DNA of 64,000 bases from Promerops cafer (lineage: Eukaryota > Chordata > Aves > Passeriformes > Nectariniidae), in contig VZSE01014927.1 in the NCBI GenBank assembly GCA_013398275.1, positions 1,164,161-1,228,160 on the forward strand, given 5' to 3'. Positions 12,601-25,080 of the stretch are shown here, piece by piece. The notes under the pieces were generated by a model. The model was not told the origin of the DNA, searched no databases, and worked only from the letters and a program-made list of their open reading frames with translations. Position 1 is the first letter of the stretch; every line of letters starts with the position of its first letter. The position numbers were made by a program, and so were the translations under genes.

Positions 12601-14015
12601 CTCAGCAGTATGCTTTTCTCTCTGTATATCACCGAGTCCCCTGCTCACAGTTCATCTAGAAGAGAGCGAACTGCTCAGCCTCACTTCATAGCTCTCAGGT
12701 CCCAGCTGAGATCTATTCATGAGAAACTCTACAGTACAAATCAAGGGACCCTTAGGGCGCTGTATAAATTCATAACAAGGAATAATCCATTCTCAGCATT
12801 GCATGCAATAACACTTTAAACAAACCCCAACAAAACACTGTAGAAAACATTGGGGGAAGGCAGAACAGCAGGGGAATTGCAGAACGGTGTTGCAGAAACA
12901 CCAAATCATCCTACCCTCAGTGTTGTCAGGGGCCCTGAGCACCAGGCAGCACAGGCAGGAGCTGGGCTGTCTCTTTCAGAGAGGGGGATGCAGGCACTGT
13001 GGAGCAGCAGGTTGGATCCATCCACTTTGAGGGGGCGCCCACATGAGGAGTGGGATTTTCCCTGGTTTTCTTCAGAGATAAGGCTGGGACTTGAGACTCC
13101 AGTCCAGATCTGGACAACATTCCAGACACTTCTCTCTGTCGCTTTGTTAGGTTTTCTTGGGAGGAGGAATAGGGTAGTTAATCACCTAAAGAAGATAAAT
13201 CTAAAAAATTAAACATCATTACGTGGGCCCAAGACCATTACCCAAAATTAAAAGGAAAAATTATGATAGCCCTCAAATTATGCCACAGTTTACCAGGCTC
13301 CAGAGTAGACTGCAATTCATTTTTCAGTTAGAGCCATTTGACTCCTCCTGTCTTTCTTGTCCTTTCTGTTGTAACACAGAAATAAAACCTGGTAATGTAA
13401 CAGGATCTTGGGACATAACAAGGTGACTGGAAAGTTCTGTTGTGTAAAGGAATCCTGGAGCAGCTTAAGGCAGAGCTAGGTTTAAGCCTTTTACAGAGGC
13501 CTGTCTCAGATAGGGAAGCAACAGATTTTCACTGATGAGTGGTTAAGAAATGCTATTTCGTCCAGTGTGTGGGGCTCATTAAACAGTCCTTGTATGCTGA
13601 TTTTGCCTAGAATAAACAGAAGTAGCTCAGAGGGGCTTCTAACCTGGCACCACAGCCAAAAGACTTTTGTGATGGCCCACACAACAGCTGAATCCCTCTG
13701 AGACAGAAAGCCTACAGGTCCTTGCTCTTTCACTTAGTGCAGCACATTCGATGTGTGCACTGCTAATTCATACATCTCTGACCTCAGCAGGCGGGAAAGA
13801 CTGTGTGCTACCAAGTGCTAGTCAATATTGCAAAATATGGAAGATTTTTGTGCATGTTCATAAAATATCTCCCAACTTGGGTTTATTAAGCAGTCTATAT
13901 TGAAACTTGCTCAAGTATCTCTACCCAGACTAAATACTGACAGTTTAATGACAGCACCACCTCATGAGATTTCCAAGAGTTTTAAAATTTATCTGGAAAT
14001 GACAATGTGAAGACA
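9650..14015. other. Unique sequence, no gene recognised
   Basis: This stretch has mixed composition. At 12850-13200 there is a moderately GC-rich patch with overlapping frames on both strands (120 codons plus, 67 codons minus). Neither has a recognisable domain, and the patch could be an old, unrecognised repeat. At 12483-12507 two G runs (5 and 6) flank a T-rich spacer. Nothing else can be supported. Confidence 0.5.
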
Positions 14016-14016
14016 T

Positions 14017-14572
14017 TTCCCGTTGTCCTGTCACTACATGCACTTGTATGTAGTCTCTCTCCATCCTTCCTGTAGGCTTCCTTCAGGTATTGGAAAGCCT
14101 TCTCTTTTCCAGGCTGAACAATCCCAGTTCTCTCAGAATTTCCACGTGGGAGAGTTTCTCTATCCCCTTGATCATCTTAGTGGCTTGCTCTGGACCTTCT
14201 CCAGCAGGTCCCTGTCCCTCCTCTGCTGGGAGCCCAGAGCTGGATGCAGTGCTCCAGGTGGGTCTCAGCAGAGCAGAGCAGAGGGGCAGAATCCCCTCCC
14301 TGCCCTGCTGCCCACGGGGCTCTGGATGCAGCCCAGGACACCTTTGGCTCTCTGGGCTGTGAGTGCCATGGCCGGGGCATGTGCAGCCTCTCACCCAGCA
14401 GCACCCCCAAGTCCTTCTGGGCAGGGCTGCTCTGGGTCTGTTCATGCCCAGCCTGGACTGACACTGAGAATGCCCCAACTCAGGTTCATCACCTTGCACT
14501 TGGTCTTGTCATACCTGATGACATTCCCATGGGCTCGCTCCTCGAGCTGGTCCCCATTCCTCTGAACCAGTG
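14017..14572 (-). mobile_element. CR1 LINE fragment, ORF2 C-terminal region
   Basis: This is the best-preserved CR1 segment in the window, in antisense orientation. Read on the minus strand it encodes the end of ORF2. Recognisable blocks, spread over two frames because of indels, are 'KDLGVLLGERL' (near 14400), 'LEHCIQLWAPS' (near 14240) and 'ATKMIKGIEKLSH..ILRELGLFSLEKRRL' (14090-14180). The last is the conserved CR1 C-terminal block 'RRATKMIRGLEHLSYE.RLRELGLFSLEKRRL'. Frameshifts and stops make it a dead copy. It lacks both the 3' terminal repeats and the 5' part of ORF2. Long antisense frames on the plus strand (14023-14565, 180 codons) are shadows of this element. GC content is clearly higher than the flanks, as usual for CR1 ORF2. 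Confidence 0.93.
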
Positions 14573-15821
14573 AAGACCTCATCAAAAGTCCCCTTGAGTC
14601 AATGGAAAAACTGCTCTTAGCTTTACTAGGCTTCAGTTGGCTTTGAATTAGGTCTTGAGTTTACCTGCTTTGACAGGGCTGAAGGGAAAGGATGAAAAAG
14701 AGCAGAATAATAAAGAATGGAACAGTAGCAGGGTGAAAGATGTAGTCTCCAATAGCAAGAAGTAGGAAGCTGTAGCAGGCAGCAGGGTGGTGAGGGGACT
14801 GCAGAGCTGTGTGTGTGAATCCAGACCACAGCCATTCAAGCAATTTCTCAGGTGCTCACTTTTCCGAGCAGTAAATTCAGTCAGCACTTTTTTTAAAAAT
14901 ATATATTAATTTATTTCTAGGAAAATAAAAGCATGCTGTTGAATATTGGTGACTCCAGGATGCTGAGTGGGAAGGTAATGATTTATAATACATTATAGGA
15001 GTGGGCATGATAAAAGTCTGAAAAAAGATTCTATTGCTCTGCAGCCTCTGGTCTCTGCATAACTTAAGCAACAAGGTGCCTCTTGCAGACTGCATGGTTT
15101 TAACCTGAAGCTATTACCAGCATTTGAGATAACATATTGTTTAATCCTTCTAACTTCAACATGAATCACTCAGAGGAATGAGGGGAGGAGGGGAAAACTG
15201 AGGGGAGGGAAAGAGAAGAGCTCTTGTAGGAATTATTAGAAGGGTGAGGTGCAGGATTTGATGATAAGGCAGCCAGGGCTGCTGAGCTATCTGAGTAGGG
15301 AAGGTAGAATGCTACGTGACAGCTCTTGGGGATCTGTGAGCACATCTACCAGGCTGGGAAATGAGGAGCACACAGTGGCTTTCCCCTAGGCTTTGCTCTC
15401 TGTCAAGGGCTATTTGAATCCCTGGCCACTGATGTCTCTTTTGAAGCCATTTCTTTTCCTTCAGAAGTGACCACTGCTGGTGTCACTGGAGCACTAAAAT
15501 CTTTACTCCATGGTGGGTCTGTCTCCCATGGTGAGTCTCTCAGTACTGCCAGGCAGGGTCACATCAGAGTTGGGCATGCACTTCGCATCTCATCCCCTTC
15601 CTCTGGGGTTAGGCAGCCTTTGGGCTGTCCAAGGCTGAGCTGAGACCTCAGGGATCAAGGACAGGTAAAATCTTGGAGAAGACTATTTGCATACAATTAC
15701 CAATAGGCTATCCTAAAACATTTTGGACTGAAAATAAAGTCAGTTGCCTTAATCAAGTCTATATGCCCATCTCACTGGGACATTCTCTGTGCTAATGGCC
15801 CTGTCCCTCTGTCTTTTCTTT

Positions 15822-15863
15822 GGCTCACTCTCGCAGCCCCTTGGTTCACTCTCAAAGCCCCTT
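15822..15863. repeat. Imperfect 21-bp tandem duplication
   Basis: The unit ggctcactctcgcagcccctt (15822-15842) is followed directly by a second copy that differs at three positions (15843-15863). It is probably a local slippage duplication. Confidence 0.8.
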
Positions 15864-17410
15864 AGCTTATTTATTTCTGTTTTAAGAGGATTATAGAATG
15901 CAACTTCTGGTCCTTTCTTTACCTACGGGAAGCCTCCATTTTACTTGTCCCCAGCCTGTCAAGTACTTTAGTTTCAGATCTTTGACACAATCCAGCTGTT
16001 ATACTGCAAAGAACAGCTTGTTTCCTGTTTTTGCTGAGCCTGAAGGATATTTTTTGGCCAAAACATTAGCTTTAATACATCAATACATTTAATGAGATTT
16101 GTATCTGCATCCAAAATTCACCCATGGTGGCCTTTCAGCCTTTCAGTCAGCTGTTGGCAGCCTCGTGGTCTTGACTATTTGTTTGAAATTCAAGCTTGCA
16201 AAGAGTGTTCCTACCCATTAAAGTGACATGAATTAAATATTCCCTTGGAGTTTACTTATGCATAACTAAGAAAATACTTTTTTTTTCTCAAGGCAGGAGA
16301 AACAAGCCACAGCAAGTAGTTGGGTATCAGTCATATAGACTCTCCTTTCTCAGTCCTATTTGTGGCTTCAGAATAGAAAAGGACCAGTATTTTTATTTTT
16401 CACCCTGAATCAAGGTGATTTTACTAAACTGACCCATTGATTTTAAATTACAGTGACGAAGACTTCTTGAAATCAAGAGATCTCTATTTTCTAGGACACT
16501 TATAGGCAGATAAAACTTTCCTATATGGGGTTTCTGTTCATTTTGTAATACCTAAATCTGTGTGTCTGAATACTTACTGCCACCTATACTCTCTTGTACT
16601 GAACAAAATATTACTTTGGGTAGTCAGTCTTATGGAGATTTTTTTTAATTATTTTTTGTATTAGAATGAACTACATCTTCTTTTCTGTCATTATTTCCCC
16701 TTCTATTTCAGTAATGATATTTTCAACAACAAAAAAAAAAGCATCAAAGTTTGGAACACAGGCTCATTTTAGCTCCATTATGATTATTATTATTACTTCC
16801 AGTAGTACTACTTATCTCCTTACAGCTTTTTCTTATATATATCTTAGAGAACTTCATGAAACAAGGAAATGTTCTTATCCTTGCTTTCCTGAGGCACTGA
16901 AATAATGAAATAATTTGCCAAGAGTTAAAATGGAGGTTAGTGGAGTGGCTGGAAATAAACCATAGCTCAGACAAAGTTCAAGGGTCAACAGGGTAGAATA
17001 CCAGTTTCCCGTGTAAGTTTGTCAAATGTCTGGCAAAGTGCCCTGGTTCATATTGGGGTTTGTTTTTTAAGACAGAAAACTCTGTTTCAAATGAGAAGAA
17101 AGAATATGGAGCAATGGGTGAAGGGAAAGTGTCATAATAACAGGTAGGAAGAGAAAAGACTCTGGACTTCAGGGTGAGACAACTGTGGTTGGAGAAAGCA
17201 AGTCAGATATAAGCAAAAGAATATGAGCAGGCCCATTCTAGATGATGTTATGTCTTACCAGAAAGGTGATTTTAGTCCTTCTTTATGGAGGATGGGAAAA
17301 TATTCACACATGACTTTTCAGCCCTTTATAAACATATAAACACTCTATGCTGAAACCAGGATTTTCTCTAAACATATTTGGAACCTTGAATCTCTGGTTC
17401 CTTTCTCAAT

Positions 17411-17450
17411 CAACAACAACAAAAAAAAAGTAACAACAACAAAAAAAAAG
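17411..17450 (+). repeat. 20-bp tandem duplication, CAA/A-rich
   Basis: Two adjacent 20-base units, each a short run of CAA followed by nine A and a G, differ by a single base (first base c versus t). A further A run follows to 17460. Confidence 0.9.
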
Positions 17451-18149
17451 ACAAAAAAAACCCCTTTACACACTGCCAACTTCACTGGTATCAGTCACAA
17501 ATGCTTACAAGGATTACACAGCAGTAATGAGCTTTTGTACTAATGGTACATCTTTTAATAACTGCTATCTGCTCTTCCAGTTGTAAGTGATAAGTGAGGC
17601 TATATTGTTAATGACAAAATGCCTCACCTTTCTCCCACCCTCCTCCTGATACTTCATCTTTCTCTGAATTCCTTGGCTGAAGGTTGGGGAGGAATTGGAG
17701 TTGATCCTGAAGCAGCTCTGTGTGGCTGGTGTAGTCCAGCTGATCCCAGGGCTGAGCTCCTGCTCTGCTGCTCCCCCTGGGCTGAGACACTGGGCACCCT
17801 CACAGGACCCTGGGGAGGATGGCCAAGTGGAAAACAGAGAAATGTTTCCAACCATAGCAGTGACTGAAAAAGAAGGGAAGAAGGAAGTATAAGAATAATA
17901 GTCATGTTTCAGAGGCAGAGAGAGCTGTGGAAGAACAGGAGGAACAGAGCGTGGCACTCAGGCAATGGCTTCAGCTTTCTGCTCTGCCTTCCTGTGTAAT
18001 GTTGGCCAAAACATTTATTTTTTCACTGTCTCCTCCAATGCAAGGCTAACAGCATTTCCCCATCTCACATGAAGGATTGGAAAGGAGAGGGAATGGGGAT
18101 ACAATCATTCAGTGAATGTCAGGTCATTACTTCTTGTGATGGAGACGCA

Positions 18150-18265
18150 ATGTTGTGAAACTTTGTTGCTTGGGAGGTTTTTAAGAAGAGATTAGACAGT
18201 GTCAGTGCCAGACTGCATTGCTCATCCTCCCTTGGGTGCAGATAGGCCTGTGTCCTGTAATTCTG
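18150..18265 (+). mobile_element. Old CR1 3' fragment (sense)
   Basis: The phrase 'ggaggtttttaagaagagattagacagtg' matches the 3' region of older CR1 subfamilies, just upstream of their terminal repeats. The sequence then diverges. The fragment is short and decayed, and its ends are uncertain. Confidence 0.5.
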
Positions 18266-20665
18266 TAGCTGCAGCTACATCTTTGTTTAAGCTTTACCTT
18301 CCCTGTCTCTGCTCATGTGGAGGCATCCCTCTCAGTGCTACGCCAGGCTCTCTGGGGCCTCAGTTTCTAACTGCATACCCTCTCCCAGCACAATTTACAG
18401 TCTGTACCCATGTAATCTGTGATACCCTTGTTCCTGAACAATTTGTATTTCTTTAAGAAGGAGCCTATGCAGCAGTGGGGGAAGATGTTGGAAAATTCTT
18501 TCAACTTTAGCACATACTGAATGATCCCTATATTCGTAGTTAATGCTTAGGTTTGTACATGGAGTGCTTAGTGCAAATGCCAGAGATTAATGTGGCCTTG
18601 TGTTAACTCCCCACGTCGTGACTAATAAGTCTTGTGCCAGCTAATGCTTCCTTGTTTACTTATATCAGTGACTAATATGTACTAGTAGATGTCTTAGTTT
18701 TGAGAACAAGGACTGTGTGTCAGAACAAAGAGTGATAAGGGAAGTACATTATGACCTGACCTCCTATTGGAAATACTCTCAAGGAGAAAAAGCTTAATCA
18801 GAAGATCCAGAACTATATCCAAATAAGTCCACTGAAATCATTAGCATATATGAATGTATTCAGAAAATGTGCTGAATATGTATTAATTTCAGGAATATAA
18901 CATGGTCTCTTAGGTTACTGGGCATGCACACTTTGATGAGAATTCTCCATGCATCCAACACTGCTAATGAAGTAATTTTGGCTCTCTAGCCTAGTAAATT
19001 GTTTGGAGAGTTTGTTCCCCGGTTTTTGGTGACACTGTGCTTGGGGGTTTTTTCACGGTCTCCCTTGAGTACAGGAACATTTCTGTTCAAGGCTCAGAGG
19101 TCAAAGAGATGCTTGGCTGCTGTCTGGGAACCTGTCTGAGCAATATTCTCTAACCCGGGTCTCTGCTCTGGCTCATCAGTTCCAGCAAGCCTGGTCCACG
19201 CCATGGCAAACTGTATGAGAGGCAAAACTGGAAGAGACTAGCTTAGAAAGAATAAGAACAAAACTAATAAATACAAATAAGAAAGGATTTGGCCTCTTTA
19301 CAGAATTGGTAATGATAAGGAGAATGAAACCTTTCTCAAAGGATTTTTTATGGGTGGAGTTGTCCCCCATACTTGTAACAGTTGAGAAGCCCATCTTCTC
19401 ATCATGGTTCATTATAAAAGAAAAGCATTAGTAAATGTACTTTGGTCTTTAAATGATACATAGAACTCACCTGAAAATGGATTTTTCAGAAAGATTTCAA
19501 TTATTAAACACATTTTTTTTGTTTTTTTTTTAAATTTTATTTTAATTTAGAACAAAATATAGTCTGGAATTTTATGTGAAAGAGAATATTTACAGAGGGA
19601 AATGTCAGAAGCACAGCAAACACAGCTATCACTACCACCTGGAACTGTTTAAAAAAGTTTCCATGGAGAATTTTATCAAAATTAGTACATTCCAGAAACA
19701 TTTTGGTTTTGCTTAAATGGCATTTTCAAGGGGGGAAAAGTTATATAAAAAGATAGTTTAAGCAGTTTTACGGGTCATTTTTTGTCCAGTAAACTCATTT
19801 GCTTGGATTTTTAAAACTAGAGATAGAAGAAAATTGCTAGACAATGTAAGTGCGGATAATAATCCTACCCTGGGAGAGAAATGGAATATTTTAATAATGT
19901 GAGGTACTTATGACCTCTGCCTGCTAAGATTATATGGTAATAATTTTTTGATGCAGAAACAAGCGTAAATTCTTTGCAGAGAAGCAATGCCATATAATAT
20001 CAGTACAAATCTTAAAAAAACTTTTTAAGAATTCCCTCCTAGAAATATACATAAACATACTTGCCTCGAGTTTGTCAAAACATTTTTAAAAAGGTATAAT
20101 TCTGATTATCTGTGCATTTATGTGTTTCATATGAAATAAGGTAATTTTCTTTGTTCAACTGTATTTTGATATATTAAATTTAAATATTCCATTAAGATGT
20201 TCGAACAGAAAACGTACTACTCAAAGCTTCTCCTAAGGTACTTGAAGCAAAGATATTAATCATAATTTCATTTCACAGATGTACATGCATGCACACACGT
20301 ACACACAAAGAATAGTATTATTGAAATAACATTTCTGATGGAATTCAGTTTTAAAAATATTTTTCTGACCAGCTCCACTGAAAAGCTATAGGGCGAGAAA
20401 TGTTACATGAGAAAAGGGGAGTGATTTTTTTTTCCTAAATATCCTCCAAGGATTTAGTGTTTCAGAAACATTTCTTGTTCCTGTTCAAAGGGCAGTATCT
20501 TTAAGAATAATAACTATCAACAAATTTTCTACTAATTCTATTTTGTTTTTCAAAGCCATAAGAATTTTAGCATACCAAACAGCCTCCTGTAAGGACTTCC
20601 AAGAAGTTCTTCCTTTTGTTAATTTCTTAATTCCTGTCTGCCAGTTTAATTTCATGCCTTAGCTT
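18266..20665. other. AT-rich unique DNA, no gene recognised
   Basis: The sequence is AT-rich, with a T-rich stretch at 19508-19545 and a short perfect inverted repeat, cttaaaaa / tttttaag, at 20011-20029. The only longer frame (19176-19412, minus, 78 codons) has no recognisable domain. Confidence 0.5.
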
Positions 20666-20669
20666 GTAT

Positions 20670-20880
20670 TTTGAAAGATCCCACAAACATTGTTTTCACA
20701 GACTCTTATCATATAATCTCTCAGTCATCTCTTTATTTAGGACTCAGAGTTTCATGGATCAATGCTCTTTTATACCTGGGATCTCTCTTGTTGACTTTTT
20801 TCTGTATCTTCTCTAGTTCTCTTACTTGCTCTAAGAGAGAAGGAAAAGTAGAACTGCACACAACATCATGTTAAGGGACA
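20670..20880 (-). mobile_element. Ancient CR1-like fragment (antisense)
   Basis: The minus strand resembles old CR1 sequence around the 'ttgttgactttt..ctgtatcttctctagttctctta' and 'agaactgcacacaacat' blocks. In the family these correspond to the stretch encoding the 'rules on RT C-terminus' region. Similarity is patchy, so this is a tentative assignment to a heavily decayed copy. Confidence 0.45.
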
Positions 20881-22595
20881 CTGCAGACTTGCAGTGCTTT
20901 TTTCTCTTTGCATTCCTAAATTTAACTGTTGGTCAGACGATACTTTCTTAGCACTATCTTTTATCATCCCAAGGCCTCATTTCCAAATAGCTCTGAGCCC
21001 ATCATGGCGCAAATAAAGTGAAGATTTCTGTTCCCAGGTTCATCAGCAAAACCTGGGACTGAATTCTTTGTGTGTGGAAAAGGAAAGTAAGGGACAAGAA
21101 GTTCTAGATACAGTAATACCTTGAGATAATGATCCTAGGCAAGATGTTCAGAGTGAAAATGCTCACAGAAAGCTGTTATCTACAAGAAAGACTGAGTGAG
21201 CTGAAAGATGATGAAGAGACTGATGCCAAGGGTATAATTTGTCAGAGAATAAAAGATGGGGAAAGGTTAAAAAAAGGAGTTAAAGAAAGATTAGCATTGT
21301 TTAGAAACTATGTATAGAAAGCAGTCTGCTAAAGGAGAGCACTATAGTGAAAAAGCATTCAACATAAAGTCTGCTTACCCAGGAAAAAGGAAGAAACTGA
21401 GGAATAAAGTGCCCAGAGCTAGACACTATCATCTCTGCTGCAGTACTGGCAGTTCATTTAATAACTTTCAATCCTATGTCTTGGTATTACAAGCTTTAAA
21501 AGCTCCAGTTGAAAACAATTGCTATTAATAACCCCCCTGCTTTGCAATATGAAAGCAGCAGGTACAACAGAGAGACACCTATAATCCCCCCATGTTAGAC
21601 AGCAGCAGAACAGCACTCAGCCAACCATGGAGGAGAATCCTATAAAAATACCCAAATCCATCTCTCCATGATGGATGGTCTTTGTACAAGCACTAAAGTG
21701 TATTCCCTTTAGTACCACTGTCTATTGATGCTGAGCTACTAAGTAATCTGAGGGAAACTAGGAAGCGATCGCCATGATAAAAAATAAAATGGATTGGGGA
21801 TAAAGATGGAATTTCGTCAAAACCATCATGATCAGAACAATATTGCCTGAGAAATGGGGAGCTTTATATCTGTCAACATGTCAGTGTTTGGACAGGAAAC
21901 CAAAGCCTTGGAGATTGGTGTCAGAAGAGCGATCTTTTTCTTCGATAAGCACCATGCATGTACCAACATGAAATACAAGTGCAATCTTGCTGACTAGAAT
22001 TCATGACAAGTAGCTCCTGTGAGAACAGTCTGAAACCATAAGACTGCTCAGATAGTCCTGGATGACTTCTCATATTCACTAAGCATTTACTCAGACTTTA
22101 CTCATGAAATACATCCTGCTAATTCATAGGACTTTTCTGAACCATTCCGGATTTATTTCTGATTTTTGAATTGTGCCAAATCTTGCATACTTTATGAGGA
22201 CTAATGAGAAGAAATCATTAATGCTGACAAAATGACTCACAGGATTAAAGGTAACGGGTAGGATCAAGTTCCACAAAAGAACTAAGACTTAAATACTGAT
22301 AGCATCAGTGTGACTGAAAGCTGATTTAAAGAATTAACAAAAAAATTTGGAAAGATGTGTTGACACTATGATTTTGAGAAAGGAAAAGTATGAGAAAAGT
22401 CACATAGAAAAAAGTTAACTAGTTAGGATTTGATACCTGGGGGCCACCATATTTCTGAACAGTATGAGCACAGAGGTGAATATCTAAGGACAGAAGCAAC
22501 TGTTCAGAGGGAATAATAGCATGGTGCCAGGAAAGAATAGCAGACTGAAACCTATTTCCTCTCTGCATGTACAAGGTGTTCACAGAGGCGAGCAA
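20881..22595. other. Unique sequence, no gene recognised
   Basis: Two short plus-strand frames (21129-21317 and 21310-21528) are Lys/Glu-rich and overlap each other, with no known domain. Nothing else is recognised. Confidence 0.5.
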
Positions 22596-22599
22596 TCAG

Positions 22600-23108
22600 A
22601 AAGTCAGAATAGGTGAGAATGGGAGGTGCCTCTGGAGTTCCTCTGGTCTTACCCCCAGCTGATTAGGATCCCCTTAGACAAATTGCTCAGGACCATGCTC
22701 ATTTGTGATTCCAGCATTTTCAAGAATGGAGATTCTCTAACCTCTCGGATGACTTGCTGCAGTGTTTGACCACCCTTGGAGTTAAAAAGTTTCTTGTGTT
22801 TGTTTGAATAGATTTTCCTGTGTTTTCATTCATGCCCACTGCCTCTTGTCCTGTTTACTGCGACTTCTTTACTATCTCTCCTGAAGTACTTATGCAGATT
22901 GATACGAGATCCCCCTAAGCCTTCCTTCCTCTAGGATGAACAGTTCCAGCCCTCTCCGCTCCACTTTATATGCCAAATGCTCCACGTACCTCATCATCAT
23001 TATGGCCCTTTGCTGGACATGCTCTATATTCATGTCTCTGTTTTGGGGAGCTCAGAGTTTGACCCAGCAGTCCAAGTGGGAGCCTGATTCCTTTTTCTGC
23101 ACTAGAAC
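22600..23108 (-). mobile_element. CR1 LINE 3' half (antisense)
   Basis: In antisense orientation this follows the CR1 3' region in order: a degenerate 'gtgcctctggagttcctctggtc' block, 'gcagtgtttgaccacccttggagttaaaaag', 'cccactgcctcttgtcctgt', 'cttcctctaggatgaacag', 'catcatcattatggcccttt' and 'agcagtccaagtgggagcc'. This runs from near the 3' terminus into the C-terminal coding end of ORF2. The terminal repeats are lost and no intact frame remains, so it is moderately old. Confidence 0.85.
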
Positions 23109-23760
23109 CACTTTATGTCTCTGAACAAGGGGAAGAGAAATAAACAACAACCAACTTGTAGAGTGAGTTTTCATAGCCTTTTATCAGGAGGATTTAAAAT
23201 AATTCAATAGAACCACTGGGAAGAGATTGACAGCGAAGAAGAAAGTGAAAGCTGTGTGAGCAACTCTTACACCAACAAGGGAAAATAGTGTCCAATTTCT
23301 GTTAAAATGTTTTTGGAAAGAAATTGATTGAAAGCACAATGTTTCTGAGACTTCCTGGCTTTTGAAATCTGCAGAGGGACATTCATGAGTAGTAAGGCTA
23401 GAAACATTCAGCTGCTCTGAACTTGATCATTTGCTGTAGAGTTCCAGTGTCTCTTTTGAGAGTATTGTCTGGTTAAACTCCAGCTAAGACCCTTACAGCT
23501 TAGCCTAAGCACCTTTAACAGCTTAAAAAGCTTTTGGCATGGGACAAATTTCTCTAGGCTGAAACACATCTTACTGTCTGAGCTGAATAGTTTGGGGTTT
23601 GTTCTTTTTGTTCATAAAATGTTTTCAAATCTCATGGTTTGAGCTATCTGGGAATTTCAAACATTTTCATGCCTGAAGACCATTTCAGATGCTTTGCTTG
23701 TGCAGCATGGAGAACATCTGCAGCAGATAACAAGATAGTAGCTTCTTAAGCAAAGGAAAT

Positions 23761-23782
23761 AAAAAAAAAAAAAAAAAAAAAA
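23761..23782 (+). repeat. Poly(A) tract, 22 bases
   Basis: An uninterrupted A homopolymer. No adjacent SINE or retrocopy is recognised. Confidence 0.9.
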
Positions 23783-24649
23783 TTTGAACTATTAAGGTCA
23801 TGGGGCTGAATAGCCTGTTTCTCCTAGAAGATGTCATGACTCAAAGGCTGAGACAGATACTCATATAAGATGAATACAAAGAATTATAATATGTATTTAA
23901 CAACTACCATCTTTCAGGCTTTAAGAAAGAATTTTCCAGGAGGTAGGTTATTCAGCAACCACAACAGTCTTTTTAAATTTGGATGTTTGTTTGTCTTTTT
24001 TATTCACAATTATTTTCTGTCTGGTGTTGATTCATATGATTTTTCTCTGAGTCAGGCAAGTCTCTTTTCACGGGAGACAGGACAAGGAATCCATTAGCTC
24101 TTGTTCTGAGCCAGCAGAATGGGCCCTGTGTTCCTCTATACCTGGTTTTGTTCATATGGATCATCCAAACTATGCAAAAGCATGGAAAAGGGTCCACAAT
24201 CACCTGCAGGGAAAACAGGACAAATTTTCACCTACGCTTTTCACTCTTAAATGCTATAACTAAGATGGCTCACCTAGGTTCTCCCAGGATTCAGGAGAGG
24301 GATGTATGCAGTGATCTGCAGGTCTTATCTTGGACAATGATGTCAATCTCTCTTGAATCATCTGTTGCATTGATATCATCACTGCTTGAGCAATTTGCAC
24401 AGATTAAATCACTACTGATATGAAAACTTGCATAAGTGCATAACCAACACTGATGTCATATTAGAGGATGATAAGAAATGTGGATGTTTTTTGGAATGCC
24501 TGTGAGTGAGCAGAAAGAGAAATAAACATCAGGGAGGAAGAAGAAACTATTAGGTTAAAAGGTATTGTTGGCACAAGGGTATATGGAGATAAATTGGCAA
24601 TGAATAAATGTGGGATGGAAAGAGAAAGAACATTCCTGGCCAAATAAAA

Positions 24650-25080
24650 GAGTTAATTTTAAAATTGGACTTTCATTTATGTGCAAAACATGGATCTCCC
24701 AGCCTTGTAATATGAGGATCATGAAAAGGAAACCTAATTCTCTGTTAATTTAATAAACAATAAAAACAATTTTCACATGTAATACCCGCATTTTGTGAAC
24801 AGAAAGTCTCTACATTCCTGTGATACTGATTGCATAAGAAGAATTTAGTTCATATAAATTTATTTCAATGTATTTCACACATTTTATGGGTGTTAATAAT
24901 TTTATTTCAATAATGTGAATATTCATTGCATATTTTTTTTTTATTCCATTGTTTAAATGTTAATATAATTGCAACAAACTCAGGCAGAGTACCATATTAT
25001 GTTAACAGAAGTAAAAGTTTTGGCTGAATTTTTAAAGTGTTTAAATTAAGTTAGTGAGTACTTTAAAATTCCAAATCAGG
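24650..25080. promoter_or_regulatory. Possible conserved non-coding element (AT-rich, TAAT motifs)
   Basis: This AT-rich segment has several TTAAT, TAATTTTATTT and ATTCATTGCATA motifs and no recognised repeat. Such composition is common in vertebrate conserved non-coding elements. Conservation itself cannot be judged from one sequence. Confidence 0.22.

Larger units (their letters stand above)
14580..18145. other. Unique sequence with small tandem duplications
   Basis: No gene or known repeat is seen. The overlapping frames at 14626-14887 and 17565-17957 have no recognisable domain. A GC-richer patch at 17690-17830 carries frames on both strands, so neither is persuasive. The two small tandem duplications in this stretch are listed separately. 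Confidence 0.5.

Noticed and set aside
14023..14565. 180-codon plus-strand frame and its neighbours as genes
   Set aside because: These are antisense shadows of the GC-rich CR1 ORF2 remnant on the minus strand.
22936..23124. 62-codon plus frame resembling a membrane peptide
   Set aside because: It lies inside an antisense CR1 fragment, and its hydrophobic look is a by-product.
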